DNA of 64,000 bases, taken from positions 46,996,389-47,060,388 of the forward strand of contig OY282558.1 in the NCBI GenBank assembly GCA_958295665.1. The letters run 5' to 3'. This stretch comes from Tipula vernalis. Taxonomy: Eukaryota; Arthropoda; Insecta; Diptera; Tipulidae. The position numbers were made by a program, and so were the translations under genes. The notes under the pieces are model-generated. The model had not been told where the DNA came from. It worked only from the letters and a program-made list of their open reading frames with translations, and did no database searches. This document shows, one piece after another, positions 10,764 to 20,895 of this stretch (its first letter is position 1; every line of letters begins with the position of its first letter).

Positions 10764-12330
10764 CCTCCCCCCTAAGCGGTGTCCTTAACGTTCGTTTAAG
10801 GACAGCAGGTGATTTAGTGTCTAGTTTTGGTATTGCCAGTTCTATGTGAATTTCCTTTTCGGGTTTTTTGTTGAGCCATCTTTTTACTGAAAAATATAAT
10901 AAACTGATTATGGTTAATATGATGATGCTGCTGATGAAGATATTCCTCTGAGATGAGTGGCTTTCTGTGGCTGAATGTAATATTTCTATCTTTTTATTAT
11001 TGTGGATTGTCCAGTTTTGTAGCGTTGTTAATTTTATTTGTTCCTGGATATCGTTGATAATGATATCGTTGTATGGTTGCAAAGCTATAATATCTTCGTA
11101 CATTATTGGTAGGGTATTACTGTATTCCTCTTGATTGAGATTAATCGTACAATTTTTGAAAAATATTAGCTTTATTCCTTTTATTGATTTTTGTTTTTGA
11201 TTACACGTTGATGATATAGGTATTTCCTCTTTGGTTGAGACGAGTATATACTCGGGTGATAATTGCTCTATTTCATTTTGGAATTTTTGTTCGGTTAAGT
11301 TGCATAGTGCTTGTTTGTTGTTGATTATTTGCGGGATGCATTCTTTTGAGTTGTCCGCTGGATCTTGTTTTTCGCAATATTGGATGCTTTCTACTTCATT
11401 GCAAGGTTTTGTTGGGTATTGATGTATATGTTCATTTAGGATAATGTATGGGTTAGGTGGGATGATGGTATATGTTTCGTTAAATGTTATTGATTTAATT
11501 TTGTATTGAGATAGGATATCAGGGTGAAAATTGGGTATTTGAATAGAGAATATAATCTGAGATTGATTGTAATACGCTTGTAACCATAGTAAACTATAAA
11601 TACTTTCTTCTGTTTTAAGGTTAACATTAAATTTTGAAAAATGGTTTTGGATGAAATCTAATTCCTTGTGATTTAGAATATGTCTTGATATGATTTTTAA
11701 TTTTGCCATAGTAATTGCTTCAATGATGTCTGATAGGTGATCATTTAATAGTTCTATATTATATACTGATCTATGGAAACTTTGATCCAATTTCAGAATA
11801 TTAGCCAAACTTTGAGTAATATTTTCAACCGATTTTAGTTCAAATTCGATTTTTCGCGTCTGATTATTTACAAAATTTTGAATATCATTAAAACGTGTTA
11901 TCATTTTCGTATTGATATTAATTTGATGCAAGGTGTCTTCGTTTCTGTTGATTTCAGCTATAGCTCGTCCTAGTTCGTCATAGTCATCGTGGTCCATATT
12001 ACCTGTGATAGATTTTATTATGGATCCAAGTCCATTAATTAGTCCCCTTTTGTTTCGTAGTCTCGGTCTTAAATGATCTAATGTTTCTTCTAATCTCTTA
12101 AACTTCATTTGTAACATGTCTAGTCTAATTCTGTAGAGTCCTTTTATTCCAGTCCTTTCTTTACCAAATGTTTGAATTGTGTTTAGGTTATTCTTTATTA
12201 TCTGTAAATTATGTTCGTAATTGTCTAAGTTGATGATATGTAAAAGTCTACTATAACCTATTATAATCCTTGCATTCCCTAATTTAATGGGAATTATACC
12301 CTTATTCACATCGTAGTCTATTATTTCCAT
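10708..12330 (-). CDS. env: Errantivirus envelope fusion protein (Env)
   Basis: 540 codons from an ATG at 12330. The product resembles errantiviral Env, the family related to baculovirus F fusion proteins. A furin-like RNKR site ends at about residue 95 and is followed by GLINGLGSIIKSITGNMD, the conserved segment after cleavage. Several cysteines lie in the central ectodomain. A hydrophobic membrane segment spans about residues 464-480, with a basic stop-transfer (KRW) and a ~55-residue tail. No signal peptide follows this ATG. The frame stays open upstream through the end of pol, where AG acceptor-like sites occur, so the real protein is probably made from a spliced RNA whose first exon supplies the N-terminus. 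The family role is membrane fusion. No break was seen. Confidence 0.9.
   Translation of the reverse strand: MEIIDYDVNKGIIPIKLGNARIIIGYSRLLHIINLDNYEHNLQIIKNNLNTIQTFGKERTGIKGLYRIRLDMLQMKFKRLEETLDHLRPRLRNKRGLINGLGSIIKSITGNMDHDDYDELGRAIAEINRNEDTLHQININTKMITRFNDIQNFVNNQTRKIEFELKSVENITQSLANILKLDQSFHRSVYNIELLNDHLSDIIEAITMAKLKIISRHILNHKELDFIQNHFSKFNVNLKTEESIYSLLWLQAYYNQSQIIFSIQIPNFHPDILSQYKIKSITFNETYTIIPPNPYIILNEHIHQYPTKPCNEVESIQYCEKQDPADNSKECIPQIINNKQALCNLTEQKFQNEIEQLSPEYILVSTKEEIPISSTCNQKQKSIKGIKLIFFKNCTINLNQEEYSNTLPIMYEDIIALQPYNDIIINDIQEQIKLTTLQNWTIHNNKKIEILHSATESHSSQRNIFISSIIILTIISLLYFSVKRWLNKKPEKEIHIELAIPKLDTKSPAVLKRTLRTPLRGEELRPLTSTTQISTKQSSS
10764..10773 (-). promoter_or_regulatory. Polypurine tract
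   Basis: On the minus strand AGGGGGGAGG sits directly upstream of the 3' LTR start AGTTAC. This is the expected primer for plus-strand DNA synthesis. It lies inside the env reading frame. Confidence 0.85.
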
Positions 12331-12349
12331 TTCTTGGGATGTAATGAGT

Positions 12350-15300
12350 TTACTGCACCTGCAATAAATATTTGACTTTAGCTTTGTGCACTTTTCTTTT
12401 GTTAGTTGTTAGTGTTACACGGTTATTTTTTTTTACGTGGTGTTTTTGAAATCGGGGGCTTAATTTATTCCTTCTGTTATCCTTTTCATAGATGGTTTCA
12501 TTTTCAAGGAATATTTTCGGTTCTATTCTATTTTTATTTCTCTGGGTTATCAGTGCTTCTTTTTCTTTAGCGTTTCTCATATGAATTAAATTGTAGAGTT
12601 GTTCACAATTCTTTTTGTGATCTTTTAAATATTCGTTTGGATTTTTATCCGGAAGTTTATCTGGGAAAATTTCGGGTTTTGAAATATGTCCATTCTTGAG
12701 TTCAAATGGTGTCATCTTAATTGTGGAATGTATCGAGTTGTTGTAAATAATTAGAGTTTCATTCATGATTTCGACAGGATCTTTGTCGTGGTTTTTAGCA
12801 TATATAATTCTGTAAATTTCTATGAGGGTAGAGTGTAATCTTTCTACCGGAGAGTTTCCCGTGGAGGCTTTGGGTGTTGTTAGATGTAAAGTTATCTTGT
12901 ACATTTCACAAAACTGTTTGAAAATTATAGAAGTAAATTCAACTCCTCTGTCTGTTACCAATTTTTGAGGTATACCATGGGTAGATATGCAATTTTTCAT
13001 TAATTTAACTACTTCTAATCCATCTGAAGTTACCAAATGATATGCTACTGCAAATTTTGAAAACTTGTCTAATATTGTGAGAAATTTTTTATTATTAATA
13101 GCGAATATATCTATATGGATTATGTCTAATGGTTTCTTTGGATTTTCAGTCACTTCTAATTTTATGGGTTTGACATTCCTACCGTATTTTAATGTTTGAC
13201 ATATTTGACATTTGTTTATTATTTGGTTTATTAAACTTTTCATCTTGGGGAAATAAAATTTTTTTTTTAACTGTTCTAAATTTTCACTGATACCACGATG
13301 ATTTCCTTCTTGGTGTTGTTTTGTTATTACGTCCCTTTGTTGTAGTTCGTCTACGATGTCTTCTACTAGCACTTTGCTTCGCACCAGTTTTATATTTGAA
13401 TTAGAAAAGTGTTTTTCGTGAATTTTATTCATTAACTTAAAAGTACTTTCGTTACACGCTATTCCTATGAGTTTACCAGGTATTATGTATTCATTATATA
13501 CTTGCATTAGTTTTTGCTCATCAAATTCATTACTTTTAATGAGATAGCGTCGTTTTTTGCGGTAATAGATTTTAAAGGATGTTTCTAAATGTAAGTATCT
13601 ACTATCTAATTCTAATATTATTTGTGTATTGAATTCATTGAGAACTGTGTTGGTAGTCGGTATTGCGTCTTTTTTGCAATTGCTCAATGTTTCATCTACT
13701 AGTATTTCTTCTGAATGGGAAGATTCACTATCAGAATGAATATTTATTTCTATGATTTCAGGTTCCAATCGAGATAATGCATCAGCATTGGTGTTTTTGG
13801 TACCTTTTTTATACACGATGTCATAGTCATATTCCTCCAATTTGAGTCGCCATCTTACCAGTTTTGAATTGGGTTCTTTTAAAGAGAACAACCAAGTCAA
13901 CGGCTTGTGGTCGGTAACTATTTGGAATTTATTCCCATACAAATATGGCCTAAAATATCTTACTGACCAAACAATGGCTAAGAGCTCCTTCTCTATGGTA
14001 GAGTAGTTTTGCTCTGTTTTAGTCAATGTCCTGCTTGCATAGCAGATTGGCCTGTCCAAACCAATTGCACCTTGGGAAAGTACGGCACCAAGTGCAACGT
14101 TACTTGCATCTGTTGTTAACACAAATGGTTTAGAGAAATCCGGATATTGAAGAATGGGGTTTTGGCATACCAATGTTTTGCATTTCTCAAAACAATTTAC
14201 ATACTCCGGATTCATAGTAATCTTTTTGTCTTTCTGAAGGCATTCTGTCATGGGCTTTGTCAAATCTGCAAAGTCCTTAATAAATTTCCGGTAATATCCC
14301 AATAAACCTAAAAATGACTTTATTTGTTTCGGCGTTTTGGGAATAGGAGATTTCTTTACTACCTCAATCTTTTCGGGATTGGGCTTGACTCCTTCTGAAC
14401 TGACGATGTGTCCTAAAAAGGCCACTTCTTTGTGCAAGAATTCGGACTTATCCAACTGCACTTTCAAGTTAGCTTCTTCCAATTTATTGAAAACTTGATT
14501 TAGATTACTAATATGTTCTTGAAGAGAGGTGGAAAAGACAATGATGTCGTCCATATAGCAAAGACAACTTTTGCCTTGCAAATCTTTAAGAACGTTATCC
14601 ATCACTCTTTGGAATGTGGATGGTGCATTTTTCAGCCCGAATGGCATACGAATATATTCGTAATGTCCATTATCGACCGTAAATGCTGTTTTTTGAATGT
14701 CACAAGGATTCACCTCGATTTGGTGGAATCCGGATGCCAAGTCAAGCGTTGAGAAATACATACATTTCCCAAGCTTATCCAGGATCTCCGTTATATTCGG
14801 AAGTGGGTAGCGATCGTCTACTGTTTGCTCATTGAGCTTACGGTAGTCTACAACGACTCTCCATTTGGGTTTCCCACTTGCGTCCGCTTTTTTTGGAACG
14901 ATCCAAATCGGTGAAGACCAAGGTGGATAACTTGGCCTAATTATCCCCTGATCCAACATTTTATCAATCTGTTTACGTACTTCCTCTTTGTGGACGTACG
15001 GATACCTATAACTTTTCGTAAAAACAGGTTTTTCATTGTGAAGATTGATATCATGTTTGATCTGATTGGTAAAGGTCAGTTGGTGTGTTTCTTTGAAAAA
15101 TATATTTTCATACTGTTTACATAACTTGCGTAAGGCTTTTGTCTCTTCTGAGTTCAAATGAGATGTACGAATCAGCTCAGAAATATCCTTTGATTGGTTA
15201 GTGTCATTGCTCGTTATAGAAGAATGATTAATTTCAATATTATATTTATCTTGTAACCTTTCAACTTTTATAGGTTGTTCAATAAAACATTTTTGTTCTG

Positions 15301-15868
15301 TATTTGACCAATTAACACATTCAACTAAAGCGTACCAATTGGTCGCTTTATATGTACCTTCAGGTATAACTAGAAGTTCGTGTATATGGATTGGTTTAAT
15401 GTAAACATCGCCCTCTTGCTTATCAACAGGTATTCGCATAGTTATTTTGCTTCTGGGTGGAACCGAATAATTTTTGGATATAAGATTTGGTTTGAAGAGT
15501 AGTGGGATGATTGTACCGTTAGTGGTTAAAGTAGATTTCTCAAAATCTAATTTAATATTCAACTTTTGCATTAATTCTAAACCTAAGAGTCCGTCAAAGT
15601 AATTGTGAAACCTGAAAACCAAGAATTCTAATGGTTCCTTACTTTTAAACTCCATGAGACCATTCACTGTTACTTGATCAGTTATTTGATGTTTTTGGAA
15701 TAATGTATTGATGGTTACTGACGGAATTTTTTGGATCCGTGAAGGATGTATATACTTTGGGTCTATAAAAGATTTGTTTGCTCCCGTATCTATGAGCATT
15801 TTAAGAATTGTTTTAGGATTGAGTTTAATATGTATGTAGGGTAACATTGAAGATTGGTGGGTGTTCAA
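12350..15868 (-). CDS. pol: Errantivirus Pol polyprotein
   Basis: An open frame of about 1172 codons. The listed start is a TTG; the frame is open back to 15916 and overlaps gag, so Pol is expected as a -1 frameshift product. Domains in order: aspartic protease with LIDTGANKS (about residues 25-33); reverse transcriptase with YMDD near residue 437; RNase H with TDASNVALGAVLSQG and the TDHKPL region; integrase with an HxxxH...CxxC zinc region near residues 855-890 and a D, D, E catalytic triad (IDIFA near 920, TDRGVEF, SPVERLHS near 1009). Nothing essential is missing. It overlaps no other gene at its 3' end and is followed 20 bp later by the env ATG. Confidence 0.95.
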   Translation of the reverse strand: MNTHQSSMLPYIHIKLNPKTILKMLIDTGANKSFIDPKYIHPSRIQKIPSVTINTLFQKHQITDQVTVNGLMEFKSKEPLEFLVFRFHNYFDGLLGLELMQKLNIKLDFEKSTLTTNGTIIPLLFKPNLISKNYSVPPRSKITMRIPVDKQEGDVYIKPIHIHELLVIPEGTYKATNWYALVECVNWSNTEQKCFIEQPIKVERLQDKYNIEINHSSITSNDTNQSKDISELIRTSHLNSEETKALRKLCKQYENIFFKETHQLTFTNQIKHDINLHNEKPVFTKSYRYPYVHKEEVRKQIDKMLDQGIIRPSYPPWSSPIWIVPKKADASGKPKWRVVVDYRKLNEQTVDDRYPLPNITEILDKLGKCMYFSTLDLASGFHQIEVNPCDIQKTAFTVDNGHYEYIRMPFGLKNAPSTFQRVMDNVLKDLQGKSCLCYMDDIIVFSTSLQEHISNLNQVFNKLEEANLKVQLDKSEFLHKEVAFLGHIVSSEGVKPNPEKIEVVKKSPIPKTPKQIKSFLGLLGYYRKFIKDFADLTKPMTECLQKDKKITMNPEYVNCFEKCKTLVCQNPILQYPDFSKPFVLTTDASNVALGAVLSQGAIGLDRPICYASRTLTKTEQNYSTIEKELLAIVWSVRYFRPYLYGNKFQIVTDHKPLTWLFSLKEPNSKLVRWRLKLEEYDYDIVYKKGTKNTNADALSRLEPEIIEINIHSDSESSHSEEILVDETLSNCKKDAIPTTNTVLNEFNTQIILELDSRYLHLETSFKIYYRKKRRYLIKSNEFDEQKLMQVYNEYIIPGKLIGIACNESTFKLMNKIHEKHFSNSNIKLVRSKVLVEDIVDELQQRDVITKQHQEGNHRGISENLEQLKKKFYFPKMKSLINQIINKCQICQTLKYGRNVKPIKLEVTENPKKPLDIIHIDIFAINNKKFLTILDKFSKFAVAYHLVTSDGLEVVKLMKNCISTHGIPQKLVTDRGVEFTSIIFKQFCEMYKITLHLTTPKASTGNSPVERLHSTLIEIYRIIYAKNHDKDPVEIMNETLIIYNNSIHSTIKMTPFELKNGHISKPEIFPDKLPDKNPNEYLKDHKKNCEQLYNLIHMRNAKEKEALITQRNKNRIEPKIFLENETIYEKDNRRNKLSPRFQKHHVKKNNRVTLTTNKRKVHKAKVKYLLQVQ

Positions 15869-15879
15869 ATGTATATACC

Positions 15880-15916
15880 CTAAAGGGTTTCCGAGGCTGG
15901 TACCTGAAAAACCGAG
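15880..15916 (-). promoter_or_regulatory. gag-pol overlap with -1 frameshift
   Basis: The pol frame is closed by TGA at 15917-15919, and gag stops with TAG at 15880-15882, so the ribosome must change frame within these 37 nt. The frame arithmetic gives -1. The only homopolymer is a T5 run on the coding strand (plus 15907-15911, within GTT TTT CAG). No perfect XXXYYYZ heptamer is present, so the slip site is inferred. Confidence 0.65.
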
Positions 15917-17373
15917 TCATCTACTTCGTAGTAATTCTCATCCGGATTAGGAATTTCGGTTTGAGGTTCCTCTTCAATCGCATAATCTAAATTTGGAAAG
16001 TAATTTTGATCGTTATTTACTTCCTGATCATGGTGAGAATGCAATATGTCATTTTCTATATTAAACAGTTCTTCGCTTTTGAATTTTGGGCCAGTGGGTT
16101 GAAAAGAGTGTTGTTGTGGTTGTTGTTGAGGTTTATTATAACCAAAGTTTAAATTACTAAACCGTGTAGGTTGAGTAAATTTATTTTGATTTGATATGGT
16201 GTCCATTGATTCAATTTTATTGTGTGGTAATTTGGGTGGTGGTCTTTGGAAGGGTTTATAATTTTGATTTTGTTGATAATTCGGTTTAGGTTGTGGAAAT
16301 TGTTTTGAATTTTGGAAAGATCTTTGATTAAAATAATTTTGTGGTTTGTCGAAATGCGTCATTTGCAATCGGGGTTGTTGGTTGATATATGGTTGTCTAA
16401 CAAGGTTAGGAAAGGGTTGTCGATATAATATCCGATTAGGAGTTGCTGCAGGAACATGTGTCTGCGTTTTAGTTTTAAGATAATGCATGTTCTGTTCTGT
16501 CATGCATAATGAGAATGCTTCATTTATTGTTTTAGGCTGCCATGCCCTGATCATCGAACCGATGGGTTCCTTTAGACCAGCCAGAAATGTGGATAAGCAC
16601 ATCTCTCGATACAACTGTTCTTTTGCTTTTCTAACATTTTCATCGTCTGCGTTTAACCTTATGTGTGAGAATATGGTGGACTGAATATCTATAATTCTGG
16701 AAAAATATTTTTCCAATGTATCTCCACCTTGGTGTATCATATGTAAATCGCGAATGAGACTAGTCTCATTTCTCTTATCTGCATAGTGGGTTATTAAGTT
16801 TTCACGAATTGAGGTCCAACACAGTGGTGTCCCATACATCGTCAATACTTCGTCGGCCTCTCCCGTGACTTTGTTACGGATGGCTCTTTTAAAAGTAACA
16901 GGTATATTACCTGCTCCTACAATTTTTTCACATTCTGTGATAATTTCATCCACATTGTCTATGAAATCGTACAATGTGTGACGATTTCCCTCATATTTAG
17001 GTAAATCTTTTATCGAATCGGGTATCTTGAATGTATTTACTAACGCCGTAATATTTTCTACTTTCATCATTTTTATTTGTTTTATATAACTATCTTTATT
17101 AATATCAATATTATAATTTGTAATTTTTATTTTTTCGTTAAAACTTTCGACTAATTCGTCTAATTCATTAGCATCTAAAGTTCTGTATACCGCAGAATCA
17201 ATAGAGCAATCACTATCACTATAACTATCACTATCAAGACCTAATCTATTTTTATCAACCAATGTCGTATTATCGTATTCCGCGATTTTACTATGATCAA
17301 TTTTCTCATATACCGTGAGATTTTGAGAATTATTGTTATTTTGGATAGGTGAGGAATTTTTAGAATTGAACAT
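15880..17373 (-). CDS. gag: Errantivirus Gag
   Basis: 497 codons from an ATG at 17373. The protein has the usual errantivirus Gag plan. A capsid-like helical middle (about residues 110-300) includes a YADKRNETSLIRDLHMI segment. It is followed by a long glutamine-, asparagine- and proline-rich C-terminal region with PQQQPQQ. It has no CCHC zinc knuckle, which is normal for this group. The start is about 270 bp inside the element, after the 5' LTR and primer site. It ends in TAG and overlaps the pol frame by 37 nt. Its role is particle assembly. The frame is intact. Confidence 0.93.
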   Translation of the reverse strand: MFNSKNSSPIQNNNNSQNLTVYEKIDHSKIAEYDNTTLVDKNRLGLDSDSYSDSDCSIDSAVYRTLDANELDELVESFNEKIKITNYNIDINKDSYIKQIKMMKVENITALVNTFKIPDSIKDLPKYEGNRHTLYDFIDNVDEIITECEKIVGAGNIPVTFKRAIRNKVTGEADEVLTMYGTPLCWTSIRENLITHYADKRNETSLIRDLHMIHQGGDTLEKYFSRIIDIQSTIFSHIRLNADDENVRKAKEQLYREMCLSTFLAGLKEPIGSMIRAWQPKTINEAFSLCMTEQNMHYLKTKTQTHVPAATPNRILYRQPFPNLVRQPYINQQPRLQMTHFDKPQNYFNQRSFQNSKQFPQPKPNYQQNQNYKPFQRPPPKLPHNKIESMDTISNQNKFTQPTRFSNLNFGYNKPQQQPQQHSFQPTGPKFKSEELFNIENDILHSHHDQEVNNDQNYFPNLDYAIEEEPQTEIPNPDENYYEVDDSVFQVPASETL

Positions 17374-17631
17374 ATAAAAATTTCCAACTTACCAGGCAAC
17401 TAGTAGTAATGTTATTCTCATCGTGTAACGTAGGTAGCAACTCAGATATTTGCACTTTTTGCACTTAACACTAATAATATGTTCGTAATTTTGTTCAATT
17501 TGGCACTATTCACTACCACTGATAAACCGTCAGTGTGGATATCACTCCCGAAAAACGCACTATTTCAAAATTAACTTTTACTATTAATATTAATTACTGA
17601 GCTGTGTTAGATATTTAAAAATATCCACTAC

Positions 17632-17643
17632 CAAACTGCGCCA
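17632..17643 (-). promoter_or_regulatory. Primer binding site, tRNA-Ser type
   Basis: On the minus strand TGGCGCAGT follows the 5' LTR, with its first T being the last LTR base. It is complementary to the 3' end of insect tRNA-Ser. This primer is known for the 17.6/297/ZAM branch of errantiviruses. Confidence 0.8.
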
Positions 17644-18029
17644 ATTATAAACTCGAAACTGGCAGTTGTGTAGAAATAAAACAGTTTCACTTTTATGGTT
17701 TACAATAAATTTATTTTTTAGTCGTTACTCAACGCTAGTTACAATAATTCTAAATTTTTATATTTTACTTTTGATATATCTTTATAATTTGCAACAACTA
17801 CAAAACTACTTACTAATGAAAAATATATTTATTATGATTTTGTTATTCTTATAATTAATGAAAGAAGAGTAATCGGATTTATCGATTACTCATATTTCTG
17901 TTTATCAATTTTTATTTTAAAAAGAAATGTTATGTCTAAGACATAACAAACATATTATCATAACTTGATGAAATTATGATGATGATTGCTTTGTTGAGAT
18001 TTGCGTCGTGGAGGTCAACGGACGTAACT
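17643..18029 (-). repeat. 5' LTR of the errantivirus
   Basis: 387 bp upstream LTR (start at 18029 on the minus strand). It should contain the promoter of the element. It is bordered by CACG at 18030-18033. Confidence 0.95.
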
Positions 18030-18033
18030 CACG

Positions 18034-18340
18034 CTGTTTTTTTAAAGAAATGATTTCCCTCCACTACATTAAGTTTTATATGAGTGTGAAGTTTATACTA
18101 CAAAAAAAAATTACACTGTTAAATTAGCTATTATTCCAATTGGAATTTAAATTATATAAAAATTTAAATTTTTTGTAATTTTTGATTTTTCGCACTACCA
18201 AACAGATTCTTTTCATCAGGAAACAGGTTGTTTTCGTCGTTTTCAGATAGCTGGACCATCTGTTTATCTCGTTAACCAAAAGCATCCAATGTCCCGAAGG
18301 CCCGCACATTTCTTACAATAGCTAAGCCATATAGTGGTCA
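18034..18340. other. No recognisable gene
   Basis: AT-rich gap between the errantivirus and the satellite array. A 61-codon minus-strand frame is present without recognisable features. If the BEL relic continued beyond the errantivirus its N-terminal part should lie here, but I do not recognise it. Confidence 0.5.
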
Positions 18341-19865
18341 ATGTCACCAAGCCGATCCAATTTTGATGAACTATACTATACTGCACAGAATTTAGATTTT
18401 CTAATAATTTTGATGGTTTTAAAAATTGTTGTATCTCCGGTCACAGAGATGTCCACAATGTCTTGCCAATATTTTCGGATAAATTGGTCATATGCCAGTC
18501 TACGTGGTCAACCTTATCCAATTATGATGAACTATACTATACTTCACAGAATTTAGAATTTTTAATAATTTTATTGGTTTTCAAAATTGTTGTATCTCCG
18601 ATCATAGAGATGTCCACAAGGTATTGCCAATATTTTCGGATAAATTGGCCATGTGCCAGTCTACGTGGTCAACCTTATCCAATTGTGATGAACTATACTA
18701 TATACTTTATAGAACTTAGAATTTCTAATAATTTTGAAGGTTTTAAAAATTGTTGTATCTCCGATCACAGAGATGTCCACAAGGTCTTGCCCATATTTTC
18801 GGATAAATTAGCCATGTGCCAATCTACGTGGTCAACCTTATCCAATTGTGATGAACTAAACTATACTTCACAGAATTTAGAATTTCTAATAATTTTGATG
18901 GTTTTAAAAATTGTTGTATCTCCGATCACAGAGTTGTCCACAAGGTCTTGTCCATATTTTCGGATAAATTAGCAATGTGCCAGTCTACGTGGTCAACCTT
19001 ATCTAATTGTCATGAACTATACTATACTTCACAGAATTTAGAATTTCTAATAATTTTGATGGTTTTAAAAATTGTTGTATCTCCGATCCCAGAGTTGTCC
19101 ACAAGGTCTTGTCCATATTTTCGGATAAATTAGCAATGTGCCAGTCTACGTGGTCAACCTTATCTAATTGTCATGAACTATACTATACTTCACAGAATTT
19201 AGAATTTCTAATAATTTTGAAGGTTTTAAAAATTGTAGTATGTCTGACCACAGAGATGTCCACAAGGTCTTGCCCATATTTTCGGATAAATTGTTCATGT
19301 GCCAGCCTACATGGTGAACCTTATCCAATTGTGATGAACTATACTATACTTCACAGAATTTAGAATTTCTAATAATTTTGATGGTTTTAAAATTGTAGTA
19401 TCTCCGATCACAGAGATGTCCACAAGGTCTGGCCAATATTTTCGGATAAATTGGTCATACTATATGCCAGTCTACGTGGTCAACCTTATCAAATTATGAT
19501 GAACTATACTATACTTCAAAGAATTTAGAATTTTTAATAATTTTATTGGTTTTAAAAATTGTAGTATCTCCGATCACAGAGATGTCCACAAAGTATTGCC
19601 CATATTTTCGGATAAATTGGCCTTGTGCCAGTAAACGTGATCAACCTTATCCAATTGTGATGAACCATACTATACTTCACAGAATTTAGATTTTCTAATA
19701 ATTTTGAAGGTTTTAAAATTGTTGTATCTCCCATCACAGAGATGTCCACAAGGTCTTGCCCATATTTTCGGATAAATTGGCCATATGCCAGTCTACTTAA
19801 CCGTGCTGATTCAATTGTGATGAACTATACTATACTTCACAGAATTTAGAATTTTTAATAAGTTT
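18341..19865 (+). repeat. Satellite array, ~161 bp monomers
   Basis: Nine to ten head-to-tail monomers of about 161-163 bp. Landmarks repeated in each unit are CAATTGTGATGAACTATAC, TTCACAGAATTTAGAATTT, TTGTTGTATCTCCGATCAC and TTTTCGGATAAATT. Successive AATTGTGATGAAC words begin near 18357, 18519, 18680, 18842, 19002, 19163, 19326, 19489, 19649 and 19812. The units differ at a few positions each. Open frames across the array exist because stops are absent in one phase of the unit; the unit length is not a multiple of three, so it is not a coding repeat. Confidence 0.95.
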
Positions 19866-20140
19866 GGAATATGGCCAATTAGGATATTGAACTTAGCTAT
19901 TCCTTCTGAAATAAGGCTAACTAGGATGGAACCTATCTATTTTGGGACCGATTTCAGTGACATTTGCGATGGAAATGGAACCTAAATTTTTTTTTTAGAT
20001 AAAGTTGTGGAATATGGCCTCTTTGGTTAGAACTCGGCTATTCCTCAACTAATTTGGATTAAATTTGACATGAACTGCGGAAATGGATGGATTAAATTTG
20101 ACATGAACTACGCTAACCTTAGAAGTTTTACTGATGCGCG
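19866..20140 (+). repeat. Degenerate dispersed repeat beside the array
   Basis: Short blocks such as CCAATTAGGAT, TTAGCTATTCCT and AAATTTGACATGAAC recur two or three times here. The same words appear at about 40770-40960, so this is a dispersed degenerate repeat family bordering both tandem arrays. Confidence 0.6.
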
Positions 20141-20734
20141 TGCTCTTACCCATTTTTTCCTTTTTTTCATTTGATTAGGATTAAATTTCCCGGTAGATGT
20201 ATAATAAATATATCTTAATTTAACTTAATATACCAGTTTTTTTAATTATTAATAAATTTATCAATATGAAAAATCTCAACAGCTGACAAATTCTCAAAAA
20301 TATCAACCGGTAATGTCATAAAAGCTATTGTCTATTGCAGTTTCCATAAACTATGCAGCTGTCGAGGTTTATATACTTTGAGGCAGATCGAGAATCGGTA
20401 AAGAAATTATTCGGTAATTCCCATTATAATTGGGGATGATAAAGAACTTTACTTAAAAACTATTTTAGAATACCATTTCATCGGCAAGACGCTTCTTAAT
20501 ACCTTTCTCACCGCTAAGCTACATTGCGTTCCACAACACAATTTTGAATCCACCAAACAAATTAAATCAAAAACATTAAAATGCTACACACTCCGTTGCT
20601 ATATCAGATACCGTGAGACTACAGAGTATCAGCGATAGAGCTTCTCCTTGTCGAACAACGTAGTTAATTGCAATGTAATGTACCATGTGACCGATTTTAT
20701 GTCATTTTACTTAAAGTACCAAACTCTGTAAAAT
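20141..20734. other. No recognisable gene
   Basis: AT-rich, with no open frame of interest and no clear repeat. Confidence 0.6.
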
Positions 20735-20895
20735 TTAGTATAGCTCATTAAAATTGGATAAGGTTGACCACGTAAACTGGCACATGGCCAATTTATCCGA
20801 AAATATGGGCAAGATCTTGTGGACATCTCTGTGATCGAAGATACAAAAATTTTTAAAACCACCCATAATTATTAAAGATTCTAAATTCGCCGAAA
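20735..20895 (-). repeat. Isolated inverted satellite monomer
   Basis: One unit of the 18341-19865 satellite in the opposite orientation (AGCTCATTAAAATTGGATAAGG to the TTAAAACC region), about 0.9 kb from the array. It shows that single units move or that an inversion or deletion separated it. Confidence 0.8.

Larger units (their letters stand above)
10377..18029 (-). mobile_element. Full-length errantivirus (Ty3/gypsy with env)
   Basis: A complete 7653 bp LTR retrotransposon on the minus strand. The LTRs are 387 bp each (10377-10763 and 17643-18029) and differ at 3 positions, so insertion was recent. The LTR starts AGTTAC and ends ATAATT on the coding strand, as usual for the gypsy/17.6/ZAM group. 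The 4 bp direct repeat CACG lies on both sides (10373-10376 and 18030-18033), within an alternating purine-pyrimidine site, the known errantivirus preference. Gene order is LTR, primer site, gag, pol, env, polypurine tract, LTR. All three ORFs are open and the catalytic motifs in pol are present. By gene content it could be active, but expression cannot be judged from sequence. Confidence 0.96.

Noticed and set aside
14513..14752. Open frames on the plus strand inside pol and other genes
   Set aside because: Shadow frames opposite well-supported minus-strand genes.
18341..19865. Regular repeats that could be taken for a CRISPR array or a repeat protein gene
   Set aside because: The whole unit repeats, without unique spacers; the unit length is not a multiple of three and the organism is eukaryotic.
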